The position numbers and the translations under genes are program-made. Below the pieces are notes generated by a model, which saw only the letters and a program-made list of their open reading frames with translations, was not told where the DNA came from and made no database searches. Positions 1 to 9,390 of a stretch of DNA of 64,000 bases are shown here, piece after piece; position 1 is the stretch's first letter; each line of letters opens with the position of its first letter. Source of the stretch: Camillea tinctor (taxonomy: Eukaryota > Ascomycota > Sordariomycetes > Xylariales > Xylariaceae); contig MU394104.1 of assembly GCA_022578605.1 (NCBI GenBank), positions 1-64,000 of the forward strand, given 5' to 3'.

Positions 1-226
1 AAGACTTCTAGTAGAAATCTCCGTAGTCGTGGCTTAATTTTCCACACTGTGGCTAAAGTAGCAGTGGGTGCAGACTTTTGGCCCCAATCTTCGTACTATG
101 CATTTGGATTATGTATGTACTGATAAGGCAGCTCCACACTATCTTATGCAAAGCCTGGTTACAGATATTGCATTAACCATATGCATAATTTTTTAGGTAT
201 TTACAACACCACCCTATCTAGAACTG

Positions 227-351
227 CTATTGTTTTAAAAGAACCATCATAAAGTCTTCCATGTCCTTTAAAAATTCCACCGGTCTCTCCATGGCCGCAA
301 AATGCCCGCCATGTTCAAAGCGTTATTAATTATTAACTTTTATATAAATGC

Positions 352-382
<31 letters not shown>

Positions 383-628
383 GAACTTTACATGTTTATG
401 TTGCCGGTAAAATACCAACCGACCCTTTGTCTCGATAAGCTTCTTAGGCCCAAAGGCGAGTTCATGCATAAACCACGAGTAGCCAAAAGGCTTGTCAATA
501 TACGGCGGTTTTGGCATGGCGCTACAAAGAAATGTGCCACGGTATGTGTAGATACAGCGCGGAAGACAGTCGGTAAACCAATACAGTGAGATACTAGTTG
601 AGAAAAGCCCTATGAAGTGAAAGTCCAC
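227..628 (-). pseudogene. Epoxide hydrolase C-terminal relic
   Basis: A minus-strand reading frame keeps the C-terminal third of a fungal EHN-type epoxide hydrolase (alpha/beta hydrolase fold). Segments such as SLYWFTDCLPRCIY, KPFGYSWF, GRLVFYRQH and, further on, FEHGGHFAAMERP are recognisable. The His of GGHF would be the catalytic base of this family. About 70 bp are inserted between the RQH and FEHGG segments. The insert contains an A27 tract (352-378) on the plus strand and two consecutive in-frame TAA codons on the minus strand (323-328). The distal part then resumes in the same frame and ends at a TAG (227-229). Nothing N-terminal (the nucleophile Asp region) is seen upstream, so the copy is both truncated and interrupted. 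The family call rests on remembered conserved motifs, not on a search. Confidence 0.6.
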
Positions 629-1039
629 ATCATCTTTAAGAACTACATATAAGGAAGGAATCGGACTGAATTGGTCAAGTTGATTTCATTAAGCCTAAAT
701 GTCAAAGTATGAGATCTGGTTGTTGTGATAAATATGTATAACACACCCTACTTAAGTAGGTATTTAAACTTGATTATAAAAAGCTGTAATGCTATGCTGT
801 ATGTTATAGTAATTGAGAACTGCGTTTTGTGAGTTATAATAGCACACGGACTACTATTCAACTACCACTTATACATCAATAATACACATTAATAGCTGCC
901 AAGCGGGATAAGTTAGCAAAAGACTGCTTTAATTAAGCCAGATATGCATACCAACCCCGGTTAACCAAATGGATCAGTATGGATCATTACGAACCAGTAT
1001 GAATCAATTGACGACGCTTGATACGAACGACTGGCGCTT
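629..1039. other. A/T-rich spacer, no gene seen
   Basis: Between two relic genes. It has no open frame of note and no recognisable coding fragment. The stretch is A/T-rich with many in-frame stops on both strands. Confidence 0.5.
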
Positions 1040-1046
1040 GAGCATT

Positions 1047-1605
1047 CTACAACCCAAAATGCCCGCAACAGGGTAAACCCAACTCGCGTTTCTTTAACTC
1101 ATATATTCCCTTCCCAGACGTCCTCCAGGATGAATTTGAGTGTCTGAACTTGCTCATTGCACGCCCAAGCAGTAAGGCACTTGCACAGCAAGGTATTGAC
1201 CCGGAGGCTACTCGACTGCCTGTTGTTGTCTGGATCCACGGCGGAGCCTTCTCTGACGGAGCAGCCACCGATCCCATGTGGGGTATGTAGATTCTGACTT
1301 GAGAGACAGACGGCGTATTCTCTGCCATGACATCTTTCTAAAGCCCTGAGTTAATATACAGATCCCTCCCGGCTGGTCCTCCGCGCCCTTGAGAACAAAA
1401 CCCCCATTCTCGCGGTGGTCATCAACTATCGTCTAAACATCTTCGGTCTCGCCGCTTCGTCGGACATACTCGCGTCACAGTGAAGTAATGTGCCTCTCAA
1501 GGGCCTCAACTTCGGTCTCCACGATCAGAAAGTTGCCTTGACCTGAGTAAAGCGTAACATTGAAGCGTTTGGAGGAGATAGCGCTAAGCATTTTACACCT
1601 TGTTA
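1047..1605 (+). pseudogene. Type-B carboxylesterase/lipase relic
   Basis: The plus strand encodes carboxylesterase family motifs in order: a DEFECLNLLIARPS segment (the family's DCLNLNI region), PVVVWIHGGAF (oxyanion-hole region), then AVVINYRLNIFGLAAS, GLNFGLHDQKVALT and VKRNIEAFGGD. An apparently intact intron (GTATGT at 1287 to ACAG at about 1361) lies between the HGGAF and NYRLN blocks and keeps the frame. Two in-frame TGA codons break the third block, one after DILASQ (about 1481) and one in ALT*VKRN. The nucleophile-elbow region (GES.G) expected after AFGGD is not recognisable. The frame therefore covers only the N-terminal third of a gene normally about 550 residues long. The remnant is non-functional as a hydrolase. 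Confidence 0.65.
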
Positions 1606-1731
1606 CTATACACCTGCATTCATTGTGTTTTGTTCAGTGAGCAATACCCACTAAGGACAGGTGAGAGTCCTGGTACATGTAATCTGGAGGCTTGAAGGGA
1701 AGCTCAAGATCTTGACCTGAACCTCGGAGCT

Positions 1732-2521
1732 ATGTCCTTTACAAAGACGTATTTCCTATGTCCAACATCCGATTTCATCCATCCGCCACCAGCGGGCCCG
1801 CTATGTCTTGGATCCATGATCCGCTCCACGTCAATACCGCAATACCCTCTTAATAGAGGAAAGTCGTTGCCGTGGCCGACGCAGACCCGCCTGTCGTGGA
1901 GACCGACTGGAGGAAGACAATTTCAATTGAGATATGCGTTGGTATGGGTATTTATGCACAGTTCTTGCAGCTAGCTACCGGTGGATTGCCCCTCGGCCCT
2001 GAAGTGAACGTTGAGCACTCCAACAAAACGGCTAATACATTCGCATTTGACACGTTGACAACTCTGGCATTTGAGCTGACACAAGAATATGTACAAGAAG
2101 CCACCAAAGCACCCGCTGTGCAGACGTGGCTGAGGGAGCCCAAGCAAAAAATTCGTGAATCGCACCCGTTGTCTCGCTCTTCCTCGTCACCGGCATAAAG
2201 CTCGTCAGAGGCGCAAGAATCAAATATTCGACTTCGCAGAGAACGACAGTCAGTGGGAACATTGGTATCGACGTGCCTACATGGGGCACAAGTTTTGGTC
2301 CAAAAGGCCACTGGGTCAGCACGAATGACAAGGAGACAGAGTTTAATCGTGAGTCTGAATTTGTGTTTGTGTTCCGTGTCAAAAGGCTCAAGATTAGGCG
2401 GAGACTGAAGGTTGAAGAGTACAATCAAGGCGCCTTTCTGGCCGTTGATGGAGAACAAGAGGACTGTGAAATCGATCAGCGGAAGTCATGTGTGTTTAGT
2501 ATTACACTCAAACCCGGATGA
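1732..2521 (+). pseudogene. Decayed fungus-specific hypothetical protein
   Basis: Three reading frames in succession give pieces that read like one fungal lineage-specific protein. Frame 1 from the ATG at 1732 gives SDFIHPPPAGPLCLGSMI and YPLNRG. Another frame from about 1858 gives VETDWRKTISIEICVGMGIY and TKAPAVQTWLREP. A third frame from about 2174 gives FLVTGIKLVRGARI, then IDVPTWGTSFGPKGHWVS, to a TGA at 2519-2521. I recall this layout (SDFI..GPLRLGS, DWRK, VTGIK.ARGA) from many uncharacterised proteins of Pezizomycotina, often near NLR-like or HET genes, but have no family name for it. At least two single-base frame changes are needed to join the parts, so it is either a pseudogene or carries sequence errors. 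No function can be given. Confidence 0.5.
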
Positions 2522-3090
2522 ACTCAATGTGCAGATTCTTCTATCAGCACGCCGGTCGTATACCTATGGCTCACACCTTCTGACAGGCCATGTTTCTCCG
2601 TCGTTCGTGGACATAGCTGATAGATAAATAAGTCCATTCAATAGAGTGACCCGATGTAACCTATATACCTACAGCGGGTAGGTTTGCATAAGAATAAGAA
2701 GACCAAACAAACAAGCGAATCACCATCGTCGTAGATGTCACAGCTCCCCAACAGCAAATCCTCCATCTCAAAGCTGAAACGGCAACGGTGGGAGCCATAG
2801 AATAACGATTGGTTCTCTTGCCAAGGTAAAATGATTCAATGCCACACACTCACTTTGCACTGGATGACATCGATAATCACTTTGTTGCGAGCCTCGCGCG
2901 TCCGTCCTTTGCTATTGCATCGTATCTTCAACATCCTTCTGCAATTTATCCATTCCCCTTGCATTATATTTTGAAATCTAGCCCCTAGTGTCCATATCCC
3001 TCGCCTCGTCTCGTCTTCATTATCGTCTCCTTCTATTCTTTATTGCCGGCCAACGCAGCTCAAGGTCGCAGACATCTCGTGAGAAGAATA
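2522..3090. other. Spacer, no gene seen
   Basis: Nothing recognisable on either strand. It separates the relic cluster from the first possibly live ORF. Pyrimidine-rich stretches near 2990-3050 could be a promoter or leader for the small ORF that follows. Confidence 0.4.
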
Positions 3091-3405
3091 ATGTCAGGAT
3101 CAGAACTCAAGAAACGACAGGTGCCAAAAGTCAACATGAGCACCACGAACAATTCAACGGACCAACTAAAGGCTTACAAAACGCGGACCGTAATGTGGCA
3201 AGAGATTTCTGAATGGCAGTCCGAGGTAACCGGATTACTCTCCAGAATGGTTCAGCTCCAATCTTATAGACACTTCGTCAGACGGTTGCCTCAGGATGAT
3301 GATATATCCCTGGACCTCTTGGAAACCACTAAACATGAAAGCCTTCAAGTTATCAAGAATATAGAAATAAAGAAATATCGTAAGAATAATATTATAACAT
3401 TCTAA
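3091..3405 (+). CDS. Small hypothetical protein (doubtful)
   Basis: An ATG at 3091 opens a 104-residue frame to a TAA at 3403-3405. The product starts MSGSELKKRQ, is basic at both ends, and has a middle part (MWQEISEWQSEV, LLSRMVQLQSY) that could form an amphipathic helix. I recognise no domain. The composition is more protein-like than the surrounding DNA, and a CT-rich leader precedes it. The Lys/Ile/Asn-rich last 15 residues look like translation of A/T-rich non-coding DNA, so an intron or a truncation is possible. It may be the remnant of a larger gene. Confidence 0.25.
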   Translation: MSGSELKKRQVPKVNMSTTNNSTDQLKAYKTRTVMWQEISEWQSEVTGLLSRMVQLQSYRHFVRRLPQDDDISLDLLETTKHESLQVIKNIEIKKYRKNNIITF

Positions 3406-3806
3406 CTATTTATTAACAAGTATGTAATCAAGGGAACCCCCTGCGGACTACACTAGGTACCTAGGTAGCTATTGCTAGGTTAGGCTGGGTACATAGTAGG
3501 TTAGCTGCTAGAAATGATCGTTCGTTTTAGTTAGCTTACAGCTGGCATGCCTGGCCACTGAATTTTCCCAATAACAGGACCCACTTTATCCCGTTCATTG
3601 CAACTTTACATAGAAAAAAAAAACCTTGCAATTGAAATATCGAGTCCAGCATATACTAGTATACCACCTGAACAGCGACTGTAATTATTATATAATGTAT
3701 GAGCACTCGATTCTCTCTAGCCAATCAACTTCAAGTGTAATACTAACATTGAAGAAAGATACAATAAATCTATCCGGTATTCATACTGCGCTCAACACTC
3801 GCTCCA
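3406..3806. other. Spacer with palindromic CTAGGTACCTAG motif
   Basis: No gene seen. It contains a copy of the dispersed palindrome CTAGGTACCTAG near 3453-3466 and an A9 run near 3614. It presumably includes the promoter of the NYN protein gene. Confidence 0.5.
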
Positions 3807-5078
3807 ATGGGAGCCTATAGGCTATGCCCATTGCTCTCCCTGCTCGCAAGACGTTCCCGGGCTCATGAGCATGTGAATTTCTCAGCAACATTTCGGTCTT
3901 CTGCCCGACCTGCCTTACAATGCAGTTTACTCTTTGCGCCGACATCTCGTAGAATGTCGAGCATAGCACCGCCGTCTTCAGAAGAGACAGTCCCAGTTGG
4001 CATTATATCAGCGGGGAAGACGGCAGAGGCTGGGGAGACTGCAGAGAATGGGGAGACTGGAAAGACGGGAGAGACGGGAAGCTCTGCAGTGGCAACAACC
4101 CAAGAGGCCGACGGAGCGGCCAAAAAGCCAACCGAAAAGAAAGTGGCCATTCTTTGGGATCTCGACAATAAAACACCCATAGCCCTACCTGAGGACATCG
4201 CAGTATTGATTCGCACCCTTGCTGCTAAACGGGGTAAGATCGTGGAGTATTCGGCCATAGCAAATGTCAACGCCTTTATAGGCCTACCGCCTGCTGCGAA
4301 GGAGATAAAGGAAAGTCGGAAAGAATTGTTAAAAGCCGAACGCCAAGGGTTATATAAACCCAAGGAGCCATTGAGATGCCCTATATGTAACCAGAAGGCC
4401 GAAACACATCTCAAATTAGAGAAGCATTACAATATGCTTCATAAAAGGGAGCTCCACAAGAAGATCGTTCGACTGAATATGTTGAAGGGTAAAAGAAGGG
4501 AAAGGTACCTCAAGAGCAACAAGAAAAGCCTTGAGAAACGCCACCGGGCCCACGAAATGATCGTGGTTCCTGAGAGAAGGCACAAAGTCTTTAAAAGCTT
4601 GAAGAGGGCTGGTGTCTTAGTGAAAATAGTCAAACAAAAACCTCAAATGGCTGACAAGGCGCTCCAGCAACGATTTGCCTATATAAAAAAGGATTCGGAG
4701 CTCACCTTGATCGTCATCTCAGACGACTCGGACTTCTGCAAAATGGTCGAAAGGGCCAAGAGAAATTACGGTATCCGTGTCATCATCATCAGCGAGCATG
4801 CGACCAAGAGACTAGCGAGGACCGGCGACGAATGGTGGTCGTGGGAGGCTCTTAACGCCCGAGCACAAGAAGAGAGCGTTCTCCCTCCTCATATTGCTCT
4901 GTTCAAAGCTGTAGAGGAGGACGACGGCAGTCCCGCTTTCGTGATTGAGGATGGCGCATTGAAAGCGCTTGAAACCAAGGGATCAAAAGGGAAATCAAAA
5001 GGAAAACCAAAAGGAAAGGGGGAGAAGAAGACGAAGAACAAATCGGAATCGGACGCAAGTGCCACGATCCCTGAATAG
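3807..5078 (+). CDS. NYN-domain / C2H2 zinc-finger protein, possibly mitochondrial
   Basis: A single-exon frame of 423 residues. The first ~50 residues are rich in Arg, Ser and Ala with almost no acidic residues, as in a mitochondrial presequence. A low-complexity Thr/Glu/Gly stretch follows (about 60-105). KVAILWDLDNK (about 110-120) and LTLIVISDDSDFCKMV (about 300-315) match the two acidic strands of a NYN (PIN-like) nuclease fold, whose Asp residues bind metal. Between them is a C2H2 zinc finger, CPICNQ...H..MLH (about 191-212), followed by a very basic helical segment. The C-terminus is a Lys/Gly tail. NYN proteins are RNA-processing nucleases or RNA-binding relatives. The finger inserted within the NYN fold resembles plant and fungal proteins of unknown role. 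Organelle targeting and nuclease activity are inferences. Confidence 0.75.
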   Translation: MGAYRLCPLLSLLARRSRAHEHVNFSATFRSSARPALQCSLLFAPTSRRMSSIAPPSSEETVPVGIISAGKTAEAGETAENGETGKTGETGSSAVATTQEADGAAKKPTEKKVAILWDLDNKTPIALPEDIAVLIRTLAAKRGKIVEYSAIANVNAFIGLPPAAKEIKESRKELLKAERQGLYKPKEPLRCPICNQKAETHLKLEKHYNMLHKRELHKKIVRLNMLKGKRRERYLKSNKKSLEKRHRAHEMIVVPERRHKVFKSLKRAGVLVKIVKQKPQMADKALQQRFAYIKKDSELTLIVISDDSDFCKMVERAKRNYGIRVIIISEHATKRLARTGDEWWSWEALNARAQEESVLPPHIALFKAVEEDDGSPAFVIEDGALKALETKGSKGKSKGKPKGKGEKKTKNKSESDASATIPE

Positions 5079-6310
5079 ATCCAATAATGTAACGGACGGT
5101 TCTCACCATCAAATTTCGCATGCTACTTTTATGAGAACAGATGTAGGGTAAGTCTGGAGGATAACACAATGTATAACTCACGTCCACTCTAGTAATGTCG
5201 AGAACGTCTTGAGTGACCAACCTCGAAGTTTGAATGCACGCCGATACTGATACCACTGGGTATCCAGACATCATATGAAATTGATTAACGTGTAGTTGCA
5301 TACATCATGGTATCGAAATACGGACAGGAGGAAACCTCGTGCCATACCGGAGCCCCTCGTTTATACATGGCTGCAGGGCGGGTTGGTCACTGACTTAGCA
5401 AAACACTAGATTTCATCGTCAACCTTAGGATTTACGTTCCTATTTTGAAACAATAGCCTTCATTTTACGAGTCGGAACCTTTTCGTAGTCGGCAAGGACC
5501 GCGACAATATGCAGAGCAGAGGACCTTTGGATCTAGCCCCTTCGCACCTCCTGCCCCTTCCGGGCCTCATAACCGCCTATGGACCCCCACCATGAAACTA
5601 AACTCAGTACAGGAAAAGTGTGAATGCAGGAATCACAAGACCCCATCTAGTCTAGTTTTTTTTTACCAGCCAGCAACCATCACGGCACCCTGGAGGATGA
5701 GTATGTGAAATGAGTATTTGATTTTGATTTTCCTCTTTTTTTAGACATGTTAAAATCTTACCTACCTAGTATAGCAGAGAAGTAGGTAAATAAACCTATA
5801 TGATACTAACACAACGGGCTATACCCACAAGTTAAGGTAACTTTGGAGCCATGGGTTGCTCCGACTAGGTTAATCTAGAGGATAAGTTAGGTAGGGTAGG
5901 ACTAAGTTGGTGATGGGTTGGTGAGTTAGTTTGGCTAGTGAAAGCTAAGTCGGGGACGCCTCTTTCTTTCTCAATCATTTTAATGCTTGTTTCCGGAAGC
6001 CGTAGTGCATCAACCACCGCCCAGCTATATACATATTTAGGTTAGGTTAATAGGTTGCTGCTTATTGCGTGGACAACGGAAGGTGAGCGAGGGGTGGACT
6101 CTTTTTTTTTCTTTCCCCACCCACGAAAGAGGACCCTTCCTTTTCTTTTTAATGTTGGGACTAGTTCCCGAGTTTAATAAATACGTAATTCTTTCTCGCT
6201 CTTGAAATTGACATACGCTCTTTACATACCTACCAACCAGGTAAGTACCTACTTCCTAAGAATTCCGAGGAAACACGAATAAATGTGTGTTAGATATGGA
6301 CCAGGTATAC

Positions 6311-6337
6311 AGGGTCTACAGGGTCTACAGGGTCTAT
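6311..6337. repeat. 9-bp tandem repeat with flanking inverted arms
   Basis: The unit AGGGTCTAC occurs three times head to tail (the last copy ends TAT). The block is bracketed by inverted copies GTATACAGG (6305-6313) and CCTGTATAC (6351-6359), so the region could fold as a stem with the repeats in the loop. Confidence 0.8.
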
Positions 6338-6910
6338 AGGATAGGTATGTCCTGTATACTAACCTAACCTTGTACCTATGTTGGAGAACACACACAAATT
6401 CACAACACACGCATACGAGCGGGTGTCATTTATTGATCAAGGTACATCGAAAAGAAAAGCAAGAAGAAGGGGGGAAAGAAGCAAAATGAAGTGAAAAATA
6501 TAATATGTAAGTTGAAACCTGTCAGATTCTAGAAGGTCTGCATACCTATGTAGGTACCTACATTATGTATGTAGGTAGGTATGTAGGTTATGTAGAACCT
6601 ACCTAAACCTAGATTATTCTGCACTAGCTGCAGGTGTATGGAAGTTGTAACCCATCACCTGGAGCGGGTATTAGCCAGTAAAAATTCATAGTTTTAAACC
6701 CACCACCGTCATCATTCTGCGTCGCTAACCTACCTACTGATCCTGTCACCCTTTTTTTTTCCTAGTTTTATCGTCGGCGCGAGTCATCTAGTTCATACCT
6801 TAGCCTCGCTTTCGGTCTTTTTTCCTTTCTTCTTCTTTTCTTTGCTTTTTTCTTCTTCTTCTTCTAACTGTCTCGTTTCAACGTCGACACTAGTGGTCTT
6901 TTTTATTCTC

Positions 6911-6979
6911 ATGGAAATATTATTCGCCTCTCTTGTATCTGACCGTACCAGACCATACAGAAACCTGGACCAGATCTAA
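6911..6979 (+). promoter_or_regulatory. Upstream ORF in bHLH gene leader (22 codons)
   Basis: An ATG at 6911 opens a 22-residue frame (starting MEILFASLVSD) ending at TAA 6977-6979, about 320 nt before the bHLH start codon. A second, minimal uORF, ATG-CGA-TAG, lies at 7072-7080. They matter only if the transcript starts upstream of them, which cannot be told here. If it does, they would reduce initiation at 7301. Confidence 0.35.
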
Positions 6980-7300
6980 TCATCATCATCATCATCATCA
7001 AGCAGGGTGTGCACGGAACCCCTCACTAACTACTGTATTCTCAACCGCTCTCGCTCTCGTTACAGAACAGAATGCGATAGTCGATCTCCCCCCCCCCCCC
7101 CCCCCATTCGACCAATCTACCTCCAACCCAACTACACCATCGCGTTGGGGCGCTCTCGCTCGGCCTAACCAGCCAAGCACCGCACACTGGCCATTAGCAG
7201 AGCAAAGCATTGCGGTTTTTGAGACATAATCAGTTTCTCCCAGTCTTGGCTTTGGCTCGTTGGGAGAGAAACATCCGTCATTTTGGGAGAGCAGATAGAA

Positions 7301-9390
7301 ATGGCTATGATGGACCCCAGCGCTTGGAACGGGCAAGACCAGAACTTGGCTTCTACAGGCGACGATGACTTCCACCAGTTCCTCGACATCGGGAGCATGT
7401 CCAACCTGGGGAACAGTCTGTCGTTCGACTTCCAGGACTTCGGCGCCTCGAATAACGATGCGTCCATCATGCACCCGGCGCACAACGACACATTAGACAC
7501 GCCTATGAGTGGTTCAAATATACCCTCGATTGTCTCGCAGAGCAGTATAGGCATGCAAAACCATGTTTCGCCTATGACAACGGCTCCGAGTCACCCCTCG
7601 ATCCCGTCACAGATCATGCCCTCGCAAACACCAAACGACGCAATTTCCGAAATCGATGCGCAAATTCACTTCCTGCAGCACCAGCGCCTGCAACAACAGC
7701 AGCGCCAGCTTGACGAGCAGCAGAGGCGGTTCAGAGAACAGCAAGCTGCCTTCTTTGCACATCAACAACAAAACATAGTACCCCCTACGCCGCAAAGCCT
7801 AGAAATGCAAGCGGCGAACCAGTTTTATACGCCGCAAGATCAAGGCCACTCTTCCGGCATGTTCGACGGATACCAACATTTGAAGGACCAGCAAGATGTG
7901 TGTTTTGTTGCTATCGTACTGCAAGATCGTCTGCTAACAGGTAGTAGATGGCTTTCACCCCGCTGGTATCTCCCGCGGTCACACCTCTTGATGCACAGTT
8001 CCCGACAGACACTCAGTTCACCGTCCCGGGAGCCTACTTCAGCCCGATAACGTCTCCCGCGTTGCACGCGCAGAGCGACTCCGCAGTTTTGATCGATCAT
8101 AGGCATTCAAGCCACACTACTAACTCGCCAGTGGAGATGGATATTGCATCTCCCACAGCTCAAGCCAGCACAGCCAACCCATCCAAGAAAGCGCGCAAGC
8201 CTAGCATGAAGGCCCGGAAACCAAGCGTGAGACAGTCACCGATCACCAGACCACAGAGGCGGAAGAATGCCTCAACCCCCGCTATCAACGCCCAGATTTT
8301 AAGCGAGTTGACCGAGTCTGCAGCCGAGAGCTCGCAAGCACCGCCGAAGCCTCAGTCGGTGTCAGCGGCGTCCAATGAAGATTCAGAGAATGCATCCGTC
8401 TCTCCAGAAGCTCTTTCGGATATGCCACCTCCACCGCTGCCACTGCCGCGATCAGCAAGACAGTCGCCGTATATAGCGCCTCAGGCCAGCGATAAACCTG
8501 TCCCACTGCCTCTGCCAGCATCCCTCAACGGGAAACCCTCGCCTGCCACGCCAGCATCACTTTTCAAAATATCGCCTAGAAGCAAATCAACAGACCCGAA
8601 TCACCCAGATCAGCATACATCGGATCATATCGATAATTTCGAGCTGCCAGAATCCATTAGTTTTTCAAGCCCTCGGCCGCCACCACTTGAGACTCAACAG
8701 ACCGCTCAGCCCACTGGCGAGACTGACGCGGCGAAGGCCACTTCGTTTCAAACCCTGCCATCCCCAATTTTCCCGAAACCCCCGCAGTCAGCCCCGGCCG
8801 GTGAAAGTCCTCAACTTACTCCCAAAGCAGCTACGCCGAATCCGAGAAAGACTCCACTCATGGCGCCGAAGGGGAGCAGGAAAAGGGCGAGTGTCAGTTC
8901 TGCGCATGCGTCTCCGGCTCTGCTGCCCAAGATCTCGCCCAATATCAAACCTTTGCTTCCAGGAACACCTGGGCTTTCTGCCGAAGACTCTGCATCAAGA
9001 CTACTCGCTTCAAAATCGAACTATCAGCGCATTCTAGAAGGGAGCACGGTACCAGGCGTGACCTACCCAAGCGAGCTATCGACAAATTTGACGTCGAAAC
9101 GGACGTCACATAAGATCGCCGAGCAAGGGCGCCGGAATCGCATCAACCTAGCTCTTCAGGAGATTGCAACGCTGCTACCGACAAGTGCTGTTAAGGATAC
9201 TAGCGAGGGCGATGGCGATAGCGGTAGTGGAGATAAGAAGGACAGTAAGCAGTCTAACGGGCCCAACAGCAAAGCTAGCACAGTTGAGCTAGCGATTGAA
9301 TACATCAAACAATTACAGAAAGATGTGGCGACTGCAAATAAGAGAGCCGAGGAGGCCGAGAGGAAACTCCAAGAGAAAGCGGCAAGCTGA
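7301..9390 (+). CDS. nuc-1: bHLH transcription factor, NUC-1/Pho4/PalcA type
   Basis: Two exons, 7301-7897 and 7948-9390, joined across a 50-nt intron (GTGTGT...GCTAAC...TAG, phase 0), give 679 residues. The C-terminal bHLH (about 582-660) has the basic region KRTSHKIAEQGRRNR, with the His-Glu-Arg set that reads CACGTG. Helix 2 reads SKASTVELAIEYIKQLQ, closest to yeast Pho4 and Neurospora NUC-1, activators of phosphate-starvation genes. The loop between the helices is long and rich in Gly/Asp/Ser/Lys. The N-terminal half has Gln-rich (about 125-150) and Pro/Ser-rich parts. A short motif at the start of exon 2 (MAFTPLVSPAVTPLD, then FTVPGAYFSP) is, as I recall it, conserved in this fungal family. 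The protein would act in the nucleus, normally under a Pho80/Pho85-like cyclin-kinase. Orthology to nuc-1 is inferred from the bHLH. Confidence 0.8.

Larger units (their letters stand above)
5079..7300. other. Long spacer and leader of the bHLH gene
   Basis: No complete gene seen. The 5' part is ordinary A/T-rich spacer with many AGGTAGGTA/CCTACC motifs (5756-5780, 6545-6610). A three-copy 9-bp tandem repeat lies at 6311-6337. From about 6830 on, the strand becomes pyrimidine-rich (TTCTTC runs), typical of a fungal promoter/leader. It is followed by a CAT repeat (about 6979-7000), a C18 tract (7088-7105) and two short upstream ORFs before the start codon at 7301. Confidence 0.6.

Noticed and set aside
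6933..7229. 98-codon frame with six His and poly-Pro
   Set aside because: Has no ATG start. The His run is a CAT microsatellite and the Pro run is the C18 tract in the bHLH leader.
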